In this document: positions 17,439 through 26,790 of the stretch, in pieces
Position numbering within the stretch: position 1 is the first letter of the stretch
How the letters are laid out: each line of letters opens with the position of its first letter
Assembly: GCF_934202235.1 (NCBI RefSeq)
Contig: NZ_CAKPXS010000002.1
Location: forward strand, 7,580 to 71,579
Direction: 5' to 3'
Length of the DNA stretch: 64,000 bases
DNA from: an uncultured Limosilactobacillus sp.
GTDB lineage: Bacteria > Bacillota > Bacilli > Lactobacillales > Lactobacillaceae
Position numbers and translations under genes: made by a program
The notes under the pieces: generated by a model
What the model was told of the DNA's origin: nothing
The model's database searches: none
What the model saw: only the letters and a program-made list of their open reading frames with translations

Positions 17439-20400
17439 GTGGGAAAGAATAATCTGCAGATTGTAAGACGGAAGACTGTTAGTCAACGGCAGCGTTTTGG
17501 CTTACGGAAACTCGGTGTGGGGGTTGCATCAGTGATGCTGGGGGTAACCTTCTTTGCCGGGCAGGGCTTAGTGGCCCATGCGGATAGTAATACTACTACT
17601 GACCAGGCCACAGTGGCTGCCAACAGTAGTGTGTTAACGCAGTCTGGGACTTCTGATAAGACAAGCCACCAAGGAGGGACAACAGCCCAAACTGACCAGG
17701 AAGTATCAGCAAAGAGCACGGGTGGCGGTATTGTGGGCTTAACACGATCTACCAGTACTGTTGAAAATAGTAGCACCGCAACTGCTCCGGCAATATCAAC
17801 CACTGGTGACCACAGGATTTCATCCGCACCAAATACTTCTTCAACTAATGATCAAGCAACAGCTTCGGCACTTGTTCATGATGAAGCTAAATTAACGCTT
17901 AATTTTAAAGATAATGTTAATCCGGATAATCACTTCGCGGCGGTGACGATCAGCGGACAGCTTGGTAAAGACGTGGCTGACCAGTTAATTCAAGCTATTC
18001 GTCAAAAGGAAGCCCAGCATTACGTCTATGATGGGGATGATGGCAAATTATTCTACTATGACTATGGGGATAAGTGTGCCGCTCTGAACAAGAGTGAGGT
18101 CACTTTAAACCAGGCGCACCAAACCGTGACGATCTCACTGGGGCATCATTATAAGTGGGTTTATCATAACCAGCCGACAAACCAACCCGGCTTAACTAAA
18201 GATGATTTGAACCACACGTATATGCAAACAATCAACTATGTTTACCCTGATAGTTCTCAAAACAAGACGGTAGTGAATACATTAACCGCCTATCGTAGTG
18301 CCAAGGTGGACGAAACTACTGGTGAAATCAGTTATGACAAGTGGACTTACACTGATTACAAGAACGAATGGCCAGAGATTGTCCTACCTTCAGCTTCCGG
18401 AAAGGCTTACCTCGATCCAGCTGGCTGGCATTACTATGACCCAGACAACTATTCGCCAACGAAGGTGCGTTATGAGCCGGTTTGGTATGAAGACGAAAAC
18501 GCTGATGGGCAGAAGATCCTTCGTGGTCGGAAGTGCGATGGCCATGATGTCACGATCAATGCTTACCTCGGCAATATTACTTACCACCTCAAGTATGTTA
18601 ATGCGTTGACGGGGCAGACCTTAGCAGTCCCGACGAAACATAAGGACGACGTCACGGATGGTCGTGGCAACTATGATGTTCAGTTTGGCCTGAACGCTGC
18701 TGAGACCACCATTGGCCAGTTCCAGTCTTCACAGTTAAATGGGCCCTTTATTGCATCGATTCCTGGCTACAAATTTGTCGAGGGTGATTTAACCGGTACT
18801 GACATTAAAGGTGACTACAACGTCCTAAAGGACCAACAGATCGGGTCAACTGACCGGACACTGGTTCTCAAGTATGCACCGTTATCACCAATTGAAATTC
18901 AGTTTGTCGATCAGGACCGTAATCAGGTATTAAAGAAGATTACGATGCCAACTACTGATGCGTTGCCAGGAACAGTGGGCGACGCGGAAAAGATTGGACC
19001 GTACAATTACGAGACTCATCAGCTGGATGACATTCCAGGTTATGAGTACACTGGTAAACATTCCGCTAACGTTGATGGCTTTGTCGGTCAAATCCAAACC
19101 AAGGATAGCAAAAACCCAATTGTGGTGAAATATTACTACCAAGAAATTCCTGGGCAAAGCAAGGTTGCTGAATATACTCGGAAGTCACTCGAAGTTCCAT
19201 ATTTAGATGATTCATGGGTACCAACGCTGAATGAACGTTATGATGGGGACCCGATTGACTATACCGGTGTCGATCAGGGGGTTAAGGACCATTCCGAGAA
19301 GACGGGGTTCGAGTTTATCGGCGCCCTCAACAGCAAGGATGGTCGTTATTCTTCGAAAACGAAGACGATTTTGACCTACGTCTTTACGCCGCGCCAAAAA
19401 GTCACGGTCAACTACATTAACCTATTGACTGGCAAAAAAATGACGGAAGCTAATGGTGCGGACTCGACGGTGATGCTGACACCAACCGCGGCTGATGACA
19501 ATCATGACTGGCAGTGGACTAGTGATCAGAAGGCATTTGCTGGCTATCATTTTGTATCAGTTGACCGTTCAACTAGTGGCAAGTATGGTTTCTTGGAACA
19601 AGAGGTCAACTACTACTACCTGCCGGTTGCCAAGCAAGAAACTGACCAGAAGACCGCCAAGCGGATTATTCACTTTGTGACTAACCGTCCACAGCACGAG
19701 TCGCTTCAAGACAACCAAACACAGGTCATTAACTACACGACCACTTACTACACCTACAATGGTAAACTCGTCAACGTGAAGGCAGTGCAGCAGGATGGGA
19801 AGACTATCTACGTGGTGGACCCCGCTAACCAGGAAACTCCGCAGAAGGTTTGGCATGTGGCCACAGGTGGTAACCAAGGAGTCGTCGTTAGTGGTGACGG
19901 GGACAGCTACCAGCAGGTTCAACAGGACCAGGTTGATGTTACTGGTGGGGCCTTGAAAGGTCACTGGGTTATCGAAAAGGCGGCCCAGGAAACCGTTGAT
20001 GGCCCAGTAATTACCACGAACGATGCACCGCAAGAACAGATTAGTAGTGACATTGCCAACGGCACCGTTGAAAATGTTTACCTGATTTATGACTTGACCA
20101 ACAGCCATGATGAACAAATGACCTTTACCCGCCAGGTTAACTACCGGGGAACAAAAGATGGCGGACAAAGCTACCAGGATGTCAATGGTTCACCGGACGG
20201 TAAGAGCCATTATCAGCAAACGCTGACCTTTACCCGTCACGTGGTGCAAAATTCGCGCAATGAAGTCATTTCTACTAGTGAATGGGTCCCGCAGACAAGT
20301 AACGAATTAGCCACCGTTGTTTCTCAGCGGCCATCCCAGGTGGGATATGACATGGTGGATGTCGATCGGGTTGACGCGAAAACTATTAACCCGCATGACT

Positions 20401-21542
20401 ATCACTACACTGGTCAGCCAATTGACTTGGGGACGACTACCGTTACTTACCGGACGAACGTGGCACAAAATAAGACGGTAACCCGCCACATTTACTACCA
20501 TGACGCTGTTACGGGTGAAAAGATCAGTGATGAACTGGCCAAGCAGGGTATTCACGCCAATGTCCCGGACATTACACAAACGGTTAACTACACCCGGCTG
20601 GCAGTTTACGATAAGTTTGGTGTCTTTCTGGGTTACGCCCAGTTGGAAACTGGGACAAATGGCTTGGCTAAGAAGGATGCCAACGGTCAGCCAATTGCCA
20701 AGAAAGGCGTTGATGGTCAACCACTAATCGCTGGTCAGGGTGCCAATGATGGCTGGGTACCATTCGGGTCCTTTGCTGAATACCCGGCTCAAGGTTCGCC
20801 AGACTTAACCCGTTACGGCTACAAGCAGGCACAGTCTTCGGACCAGGTAACTAACAAGGGTGACGCGGCAGAAGTCGCTACCCACACATCAACACCAGCA
20901 CACGATGGTGATGACTTGAACGTTTACTACTTCCATGACCAGGAGGAAGTTGACGGGACCCACCCAGGGGTAGAGGCTGATCAGTTAACTAAGACCTTTA
21001 CCCGGACGATTGTCTACCGGGGGACGCGTGACCATGGCCAGTCCTACCAGGATGTCAACGGCTCACCAACGGGTACTCACCGCTATGTTCAGACACTGAC
21101 CTTTACCCGGAAGGCGATCATCGATAGCGTGACCCATAAAGTGTTGGGCTACACTAACTGGACAGCAGATCAGTCGTCCTTTGCCGCGGTCGACTCACAA
21201 AGTCCGGTAGCAGTGGACTACCAGACAGTCGACCGACCGGAAGTGTCAGCACTGACTGTGGACCCTGATTCCGACCAGACCGACTTAGGAACCGTTATCG
21301 TAACCTACCAGGCAGAGCCGCAACCAACTACCGGTCATCCAGGTACTAACCAGCTAGGTAGTTCAACTGGCAAGGAAACTGACGACACGACTTCGCTTAC
21401 CCAGCAACGGACTGGTAAGAAACAGTCGTCAGATGCCCAGAAGTTGCCACAAACGGGTAATGACCGTTCGGCAGTGCTGGCATGTTTAGGACTATTCGGA
21501 CTGTTATTGGGCTTCGGTTGGGGCCAGAAGAAGCAGGACTAG
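17439..21542 (+). CDS. YSIRK-signal Mub/MucBP adhesin, LPQTG-anchored
   Basis: 1367 residues from a GTG start (AGGGAGG upstream). The N-terminus QRFGLRKLGVGVASVMLGV is a YSIRK-G/S signal, which directs secretion to the division septum in related cocci. A Thr/Ser-rich stretch to ~140 follows, then several MucBP-like units (TYHLKYVNALTGQTL ~390; IEIQFVDQDRNQVL ~485; VTVNYINLLTGKKM ~650). Two B2-like modules share YRGT.DGGQSYQDVNGSP (20121-20460 and 20994-21318). LPQTG lies at 21444-21458, then a TM helix and KKQD tail. Presumed sortase-anchored mucus adhesin; ligand unknown. A TATACT -10 lies at 17387. Confidence 0.92.
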   Translation: MGKNNLQIVRRKTVSQRQRFGLRKLGVGVASVMLGVTFFAGQGLVAHADSNTTTDQATVAANSSVLTQSGTSDKTSHQGGTTAQTDQEVSAKSTGGGIVGLTRSTSTVENSSTATAPAISTTGDHRISSAPNTSSTNDQATASALVHDEAKLTLNFKDNVNPDNHFAAVTISGQLGKDVADQLIQAIRQKEAQHYVYDGDDGKLFYYDYGDKCAALNKSEVTLNQAHQTVTISLGHHYKWVYHNQPTNQPGLTKDDLNHTYMQTINYVYPDSSQNKTVVNTLTAYRSAKVDETTGEISYDKWTYTDYKNEWPEIVLPSASGKAYLDPAGWHYYDPDNYSPTKVRYEPVWYEDENADGQKILRGRKCDGHDVTINAYLGNITYHLKYVNALTGQTLAVPTKHKDDVTDGRGNYDVQFGLNAAETTIGQFQSSQLNGPFIASIPGYKFVEGDLTGTDIKGDYNVLKDQQIGSTDRTLVLKYAPLSPIEIQFVDQDRNQVLKKITMPTTDALPGTVGDAEKIGPYNYETHQLDDIPGYEYTGKHSANVDGFVGQIQTKDSKNPIVVKYYYQEIPGQSKVAEYTRKSLEVPYLDDSWVPTLNERYDGDPIDYTGVDQGVKDHSEKTGFEFIGALNSKDGRYSSKTKTILTYVFTPRQKVTVNYINLLTGKKMTEANGADSTVMLTPTAADDNHDWQWTSDQKAFAGYHFVSVDRSTSGKYGFLEQEVNYYYLPVAKQETDQKTAKRIIHFVTNRPQHESLQDNQTQVINYTTTYYTYNGKLVNVKAVQQDGKTIYVVDPANQETPQKVWHVATGGNQGVVVSGDGDSYQQVQQDQVDVTGGALKGHWVIEKAAQETVDGPVITTNDAPQEQISSDIANGTVENVYLIYDLTNSHDEQMTFTRQVNYRGTKDGGQSYQDVNGSPDGKSHYQQTLTFTRHVVQNSRNEVISTSEWVPQTSNELATVVSQRPSQVGYDMVDVDRVDAKTINPHDYHYTGQPIDLGTTTVTYRTNVAQNKTVTRHIYYHDAVTGEKISDELAKQGIHANVPDITQTVNYTRLAVYDKFGVFLGYAQLETGTNGLAKKDANGQPIAKKGVDGQPLIAGQGANDGWVPFGSFAEYPAQGSPDLTRYGYKQAQSSDQVTNKGDAAEVATHTSTPAHDGDDLNVYYFHDQEEVDGTHPGVEADQLTKTFTRTIVYRGTRDHGQSYQDVNGSPTGTHRYVQTLTFTRKAIIDSVTHKVLGYTNWTADQSSFAAVDSQSPVAVDYQTVDRPEVSALTVDPDSDQTDLGTVIVTYQAEPQPTTGHPGTNQLGSSTGKETDDTTSLTQQRTGKKQSSDAQKLPQTGNDRSAVLACLGLFGLLLGFGWGQKKQD

Positions 21543-21583
21543 GCTGTAAGTTAACTTTCGCAGTGACAATTAATAATTAGCGA

Positions 21584-21625
21584 AGACCATGATGGCAGTC
21601 GTGAACCCCATCATGGTCTTTTTTT
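21584..21625 (+). terminator. Strong terminator after the YSIRK adhesin
   Basis: Perfect 12-bp arms AGACCATGATGG (21584-21595) and CCATCATGGTCT (21608-21619), followed by seven Ts. Confidence 0.95.
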
Positions 21626-21639
21626 GTTCGAAAAATTCT

Positions 21640-21677
21640 AAGACACCATTTAATATTTGTGTTAATATAAGACAAAT
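21640..21677 (+). promoter_or_regulatory. Promoter and probable TetR operator
   Basis: -35-like AAGACA (21640-21645) and -10 TAATAT (21663-21668) are 17 bases apart. An inverted repeat ATTTGTGTT / AAGACAAAT (21655-21677, one mismatch, 5-base centre) covers the -10. This is the usual layout of TetR-family autorepression. Confidence 0.6.
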
Positions 21678-21710
21678 AAAAAATGTGTCGCATTATGAAA
21701 GGAGATTGTG

Positions 21711-22265
21711 ATGGGATTAACACGTACCGAGCGCGACTTCCAAGTCGCCCTGTTGAAGTTACTGGCTAACCAGTCATTTTTATCGTTGACGGTGGATCAG
21801 ATTTGCCAGGAAGCAATGATGCACCGTAGTAGTTTTTACCGCTACTTTAATGACAAATACGACTTATTGAAGCACACGGTAAACCAGCAGATAACGGTGC
21901 TGATTGACCAGGGGAATGATGAAATTACCAACGTTGTGGCGTGGCTGGAGCAGCATAAAACGCTGCTGCGCAATTTAGCTACTGGCAAGAATAATAGTTC
22001 CTTGTACGCCACTCTGGTGAACCTGCTTGCGGATATCATTTTGGACCGCTACGAGCGAAAAGTGGATGACCGCCTGGTACAGTCAATCGCCAAGTTTCCT
22101 AACCAGGAAACGGCGGCTTACATGTTGAGTGCCAGCATTGTCGGGGCATTTTATTGGTGGCGTAGTCAAGATTATGCGGTTGACCAGCAGACGATCCTTC
22201 ACAACGCAAATCAATTTGTAAACTGGTTGGCTGATCAACCATCATTAGGAGGGAAACGTGAATGA
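21711..22265 (+). CDS. TetR/AcrR-family transcriptional regulator
   Basis: 184 residues. The N-terminal HTH reads FLSLTVDQICQEAMMHRSSFYRYFNDKYDLLKH, the classical TetR signature, and a helical ligand domain follows (TetR_C-like, often next to YhgE/Pip genes). The ATG at 21711 is used because GAAAGGAG lies 7 bases upstream. Its stop overlaps the next ATG (ATGA), so the regulator and the YhgE-like gene are translationally coupled. It probably represses this operon through the dyad at 21655-21677. Inducer unknown. Confidence 0.9.
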   Translation: MGLTRTERDFQVALLKLLANQSFLSLTVDQICQEAMMHRSSFYRYFNDKYDLLKHTVNQQITVLIDQGNDEITNVVAWLEQHKTLLRNLATGKNNSSLYATLVNLLADIILDRYERKVDDRLVQSIAKFPNQETAAYMLSASIVGAFYWWRSQDYAVDQQTILHNANQFVNWLADQPSLGGKRE

Positions 22266-24823
22266 AACGATTAAAGGCTTTTTTGATCCGGCCATCATGG
22301 GCGGTGGCTGTCATGATCATTGTCGCGGTTGCCGCGCCACTGATGTACAGCTTGTCCTTTATTAAATCAGTGTGGAATCCAACTGCTTACACTGGTCGAC
22401 TACCAGTAGCAGTGGTCAATAATGACCGGCCAGTCCACTACCAGGGACAAACCCTCAATGTTGGCAGGCAGACGGTCCAGCAACTGAAACACAATCACCA
22501 GCTGGACTGGCAATTTGTCAATAATCATCAAGCTAAAAAAGGAATGGCAAATCACCAGTACTATACGGTGATTACCATTCCCGATAGTTTTTCCCATAAT
22601 GCTGCGACAGTTCTGCAAAAGCACCCGCGGCCTATGGTCCTGCGTTACCAAACGAATGATTCGCAAAACTACCTGGCGGCCACGATTAGCGAAACCGGGA
22701 TGACGCACCTAAATACGCAGGTTCGGGCGGCAGTGACTAAGGCCTACGCGGCAGCACTTTTTCAGAACTTAAGCCGCTTAGACCGTGGGATGGATACTGC
22801 TGCCAGTGGTGCCCACCAGTTCAGTAGTGGGCTAGTGACGATGGCTAGTGGGACTAAGCGTTATGTTGTCGGCGTTTCACAGGTCAATGCCGGAGTGCAA
22901 ACCTTGCAAACAAAAGTAACGTCGCTGCCTAATGCCACCCAACAATTGTCACATGGAGGTTGGCAACTGGCTGGCGGCTTACAGCAATATGCTGGTGGTG
23001 TTGGTCAGCTGTCACGGGGCTTGCAAGAACTAGCAAATCATTCAGGGCAGCTGACGGGTGGTACTGGGCGATTAGTAACCGGGTTGACGACCCTCAGTGG
23101 GCACTCCAATTCACTGCGTCAGGGTGCTCATCAGCTAAGTGCCGGAACGACTCAGCTGAATGGCGCCACCTCCCGCTCGCTGCGTCAGCTCAACATGCAG
23201 CCGATGATGTCGGCGATGAACCAGGCACAGCAACTCCAGGGAAGACTTGCATACTTGAAAACAGGGCTAGATCAGGCACAGGCGGCGTTAGGAACCACTA
23301 CAGCTAGTGCGCGACAAATCCAGGGCACCGCTAACCAGTTAACGAAGGCGGCTGACCAACTGGGCCGGCTCAAGACGGTTGCCCAAAATGACGCGGGGAT
23401 TGCCGCTCATGACAGCCAAGCAGCGAGAACAGCTGCCCAGTTAGCGCAGAGAACGACGGATCCGGCGGTGAAAGCGGAACTAGCGCAGGTGGCTGCAACG
23501 ACGGGGCAGAGTGCCCAGCAAGCGGCAGAGAATGCACTGACAATCCAGCAACTTTCCCCGGTGATGAACAATTTAGGCCAGTTGCAGGGGTCGTTGACTT
23601 CAATGCAACACCAGTTAAACCAACTATCTTCCCTGCAGACCGTGCTGTCATCGGCCCAGACAACAATCAGCCAGGCTGACCAACTGTTGACGACCCTGAA
23701 TGGTTACCAAGGACAGCTGGGGACGATGTCGGAAAATGCCCAACAACTGGCGCAAGCTACTAAGCGAATTTCGGCAGGGGCGTCAGCGTTAGATGGTGGC
23801 CTTGCTCGTTATAGTCAGAGTGTTGACCAGGCGGCGGCAGGTGCTCACCAGCTTCACCAAGGATTGAATGGCTACGTAGCAGGAGTTCAACAGGCTAATA
23901 CCGGAGCTACCCAGTTAGCAGGTGCCTCAACACCGCTAACAACGGGCGGCTTGAAGCTGGCCACTGGCCTCAACCAGTTAGCCCAGCAAGCACCACAATT
24001 CACTGCTGGTGTGGGTCGACTGGCGTACGGTACCCAGCAACTGACTGCTAATTCGTTGCCGTTGCTACAGGGAATTAACCTCTTGAGTCGGGGTGTTAAC
24101 CGCCTGGCCGTCGGGTTGGCGAATGGTCAGCACCAGCTACACCAGCACCAGCCACACCGGCAAAGTGCGGAAATGTTTGCTTCGCCGACACGGCTTCAGC
24201 ATGGCCACTACAGCCAAGTCCCTAACTATGGTCATGCGATGGCACCGTTTATGATGGCTACCGGCTTGTTTATTGGGGTCCTCATTTTTACTCTTGCCTT
24301 GCCATCCAGCCGGATTTTGGCAACCAATCGTCGCCGTTGCGCAATGATTATTCATGAGTTATTACTAGCATTAACCGCGGCATTATTGATGGTGATTATC
24401 CAAAGTGCTGGACTGGTAATGGCAGGCTTGCAGGTCCAACACCCCGGACAGTTACTAGTAGTGGGGATGGTTTATACTTTGGCGCAACTGGCTATTATGC
24501 AGGCGCTCACGATTATAATGGGCCGCTTTGGAACGGTCTTGGGATTGGTATTATTCGTCGCCCAACTCGGTGGCGCTGGCGGGATGTTCCCTATGGAATT
24601 GACCAATCACTTCTTCAACTTTATTCATCCCTGGTTGCCAATGACCTATGGGATCAACGGCTTCCGCCAGGCCTTAACCGGTGGCTTTAACCAGGCTTAC
24701 TTGATCCAGAATGTTGTTATGCTGCTGCTGTTTGCCGGTGTAGCTTACGCGTTGATGTTGGTGGTGGCAGCACCGTTGAAACGGCGAGTTACTAACCGGC
24801 AACCAGTGGAAAGCTTGAACTAA
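22262..24823 (+). CDS. YhgE/Pip-family membrane protein (ABC-2-type permease fold)
   Basis: 853 residues. TM1 lies at ~12-33 (WAVAVMIIVAVAAPLMYSLSF), followed by the conserved LPVAVVNND motif and a very long Gln/Ala-rich extracellular region. That region contains many short repeats of the type GA.QL..G (ASGAHQFSSGL, TGGTGRLVTGL) and is predicted coiled-coil. Five to six TM helices close the protein (~660-840). The family includes phage-infection protein Pip and YhgE, and resembles type VII secretion EsaA; its molecular role is not settled. Coupled to the TetR gene by a 4-base overlap. Confidence 0.88.
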   Translation: MKRLKAFLIRPSWAVAVMIIVAVAAPLMYSLSFIKSVWNPTAYTGRLPVAVVNNDRPVHYQGQTLNVGRQTVQQLKHNHQLDWQFVNNHQAKKGMANHQYYTVITIPDSFSHNAATVLQKHPRPMVLRYQTNDSQNYLAATISETGMTHLNTQVRAAVTKAYAAALFQNLSRLDRGMDTAASGAHQFSSGLVTMASGTKRYVVGVSQVNAGVQTLQTKVTSLPNATQQLSHGGWQLAGGLQQYAGGVGQLSRGLQELANHSGQLTGGTGRLVTGLTTLSGHSNSLRQGAHQLSAGTTQLNGATSRSLRQLNMQPMMSAMNQAQQLQGRLAYLKTGLDQAQAALGTTTASARQIQGTANQLTKAADQLGRLKTVAQNDAGIAAHDSQAARTAAQLAQRTTDPAVKAELAQVAATTGQSAQQAAENALTIQQLSPVMNNLGQLQGSLTSMQHQLNQLSSLQTVLSSAQTTISQADQLLTTLNGYQGQLGTMSENAQQLAQATKRISAGASALDGGLARYSQSVDQAAAGAHQLHQGLNGYVAGVQQANTGATQLAGASTPLTTGGLKLATGLNQLAQQAPQFTAGVGRLAYGTQQLTANSLPLLQGINLLSRGVNRLAVGLANGQHQLHQHQPHRQSAEMFASPTRLQHGHYSQVPNYGHAMAPFMMATGLFIGVLIFTLALPSSRILATNRRRCAMIIHELLLALTAALLMVIIQSAGLVMAGLQVQHPGQLLVVGMVYTLAQLAIMQALTIIMGRFGTVLGLVLFVAQLGGAGGMFPMELTNHFFNFIHPWLPMTYGINGFRQALTGGFNQAYLIQNVVMLLLFAGVAYALMLVVAAPLKRRVTNRQPVESLN

Positions 24824-24830
24824 TTAAAAA

Positions 24831-24864
24831 GCTGCTAGCCTGAGAAACCAGGTTAGCGGTTTTA
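24831..24864. terminator. Terminator between YhgE/Pip and yibF
   Basis: GCTGCTAGCCTG pairs with CAGGTTAGCGGT (G-U pairs and one mismatch), loop AGAAAC, then TTTTAC. The genes are convergent. Confidence 0.7.
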
Positions 24865-24879
24865 CTATGGAGCGATTTT

Positions 24880-25644
24880 TTAGTGCTGCGACATCTTACG
24901 TCGCTGGTGATAAAGGCAGGTAATCCAGGCGGTGATCGGCACCGTCAACAGGACCCCTAAAAAGGAAATGAGGATTTCGACTAGTTCGCCGACCATGATT
25001 TGGTTATTGAAGATCATTGCCCAGGAATAATGAAGGCTGGCAAACCAGGTAAATAATGACAATAATCCACCAAAGAAGCCAAAAAACAGGGTGTTGATGG
25101 TCGTCCCGATAATTTGGTGACCAATGTGCATCCCCGCAGTAAACAAGCGCCGAAACGGCAAGGCGGTGTGTTTGGATGCCACTTCGTCAATTCCACTACT
25201 AATGGCAATTGCTGCTTCCGCGACGGCGCCAAGGCTGCAAAGGGTCGTCGTGGCGATGCTGATGTGGAGATAGTTGACACCGATCATGGTCGACATCCCC
25301 TGAAGGTCGTCACTGTCTTCGATGCTAAAGCCGTAGGTCATGGCAAAGTGGACGGTAATTACGACAGTAACCATGGTAATGGCGGTCACTAGTAAGGCGG
25401 CACCAAACGCCGGAAGAGTGGCACTAGTCTGATCCGCCCCCAGAAAAATGGTAATTGCGAGAATGAGGACGCTGAAGATGACGGTTAATAACAGTGGTGG
25501 GAAATGCCAGATAATTAAAGTGATAAATAAGAAGAGTGCCAAGAAGTTTAACCAGATACTGACAAAGGCTAGCCACCCTTGCTGGCGGCCCACCGCGACC
25601 ATGATCACTAACAGCACCAGGCTTAAGAGACTAATACTACTCAT
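24880..25644 (-). CDS. YibE/F family membrane protein (second of pair)
   Basis: 254 residues with about 7 TM helices and no large soluble domain. The motif AVAEAAIAISSGIDEVASK corresponds to the conserved acidic region of YibE/F proteins. The start overlaps the upstream yibE-like gene by 8 bases, so the two are coupled. It is the last gene of a five-gene minus-strand run that starts with a metal ABC importer. The transported substrate of YibE/F is unknown. Family assignment is good. Confidence 0.82.
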   Translation of the reverse strand: MSSISLLSLVLLVIMVAVGRQQGWLAFVSIWLNFLALFLFITLIIWHFPPLLLTVIFSVLILAITIFLGADQTSATLPAFGAALLVTAITMVTVVITVHFAMTYGFSIEDSDDLQGMSTMIGVNYLHISIATTTLCSLGAVAEAAIAISSGIDEVASKHTALPFRRLFTAGMHIGHQIIGTTINTLFFGFFGGLLSLFTWFASLHYSWAMIFNNQIMVGELVEILISFLGVLLTVPITAWITCLYHQRRKMSQH

Positions 25645-26761
25645 GTTGACCGCTCCTTCCTAAGAGCAGGGCACCAAAGCCGCTGACTAAGGGAACCACC
25701 AGGCTAATCCCGATACCACTAATCAGGCTTTGGACCATGCCGAGACTCATGTTCATGTTAAAGGTGTAGCCCCAGCCATTGCCGTTCTTTAAGTAAAGGA
25801 CGCTGGAAGCAAAAGTACCTGCCATAAAAATTAAGAAGAGCACGTTGATTAGCGGCCCCATAATTTCCTTGCCCACGTTTTGGCCGGCAGCAAATAGTTG
25901 GCGACGGCTAATGTGAGGGTTTAACTGGCGTAATTCAAAGAGGGTGGCGATAATGTCGCTGCATTCGTCCATCACGGCCCCTAGCGAACCGAGCATTAGT
26001 TCGGCGATAAACAGTGTTTTGGGCACCTGGGTGACGTACTGCATCGATTCATAGAAGACGCCGCGGTTGCCCGTCAGCTGAAGAATCAGTTCCCCCAGGA
26101 GAACGGAAGTCGCGACGCCAATTAACGTTGCCAGGAGAGTAGCCAACATTTTCTTATTCCAACCGAGAATAATGATCAGGCTGGTGGCCGCAAACAGGAT
26201 TGTTAACCCGGCAAAAATAACCAGTACCCAGGAATCAACGACCCGTTGGTCTAAGTAAATGGCAAAGATAAATAGGGCGGTATTAATAGCTACGCTGAAG
26301 AGAGCCTTGAGGCCGTTGGACCCCATCAGCAAAACCAACATGGTTACTACTAGCCAGGCTAAAAAAGCAATGGTGACATCACGTTTGACGCCGCTAATAG
26401 TGCCCGCCAGCTGATGACCGTGACGATGAACCTGCGAAACAAAAAGTTGGTTGCCAGGGTGAAAACGAAAATCAGTAGTGTAGGAGTGACTGTAACTATT
26501 ATTAAGGACAATCGTTTCACCTTGGTGGCGACCATTCATCATTTTGGCAGTAATACGTTGGTGGGTTAGTTCATCTTTGTTTTGCAAGCCATCAACTTGT
26601 GGTTGCGGTTGGCCGTTACTGACACGGGTCACCTTCGCAATAGACCGGTGGTAAAAATGTTGGTTGTGGGTGACACCGACCATTAAGACCAGGCCAAGCA
26701 GTCCTAAAATGATTAGTTTGAGCCAGGTGGCTGGTCGAATGTGAAAATGCCAGCGATCCAT
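25637..26761 (-). CDS. YibE/F family membrane protein (first of pair, with extracellular N-domain)
   Basis: 374 residues. TM1 lies at ~12-32, followed by an extracytoplasmic domain (~35-135) containing TAKMMNGRHQGETIVLNN and the FHPGNQLFVSQ motif typical of YibE N-domains. Seven to eight TM helices follow, with GSLGAVMDECSDIIATLFEL as the conserved acidic loop. GAGGAAG precedes the ATG. Only 29 bases separate it from the metal-permease stop, with no terminator. This suggests cotranscription with the metal importer. Confidence 0.85.
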   Translation of the reverse strand: MDRWHFHIRPATWLKLIILGLLGLVLMVGVTHNQHFYHRSIAKVTRVSNGQPQPQVDGLQNKDELTHQRITAKMMNGRHQGETIVLNNSYSHSYTTDFRFHPGNQLFVSQVHRHGHQLAGTISGVKRDVTIAFLAWLVVTMLVLLMGSNGLKALFSVAINTALFIFAIYLDQRVVDSWVLVIFAGLTILFAATSLIIILGWNKKMLATLLATLIGVATSVLLGELILQLTGNRGVFYESMQYVTQVPKTLFIAELMLGSLGAVMDECSDIIATLFELRQLNPHISRRQLFAAGQNVGKEIMGPLINVLFLIFMAGTFASSVLYLKNGNGWGYTFNMNMSLGMVQSLISGIGISLVVPLVSGFGALLLGRSGQHE

Positions 26762-26790
26762 TTTCTTTCACTTCCTCTTGTCAATTATTT

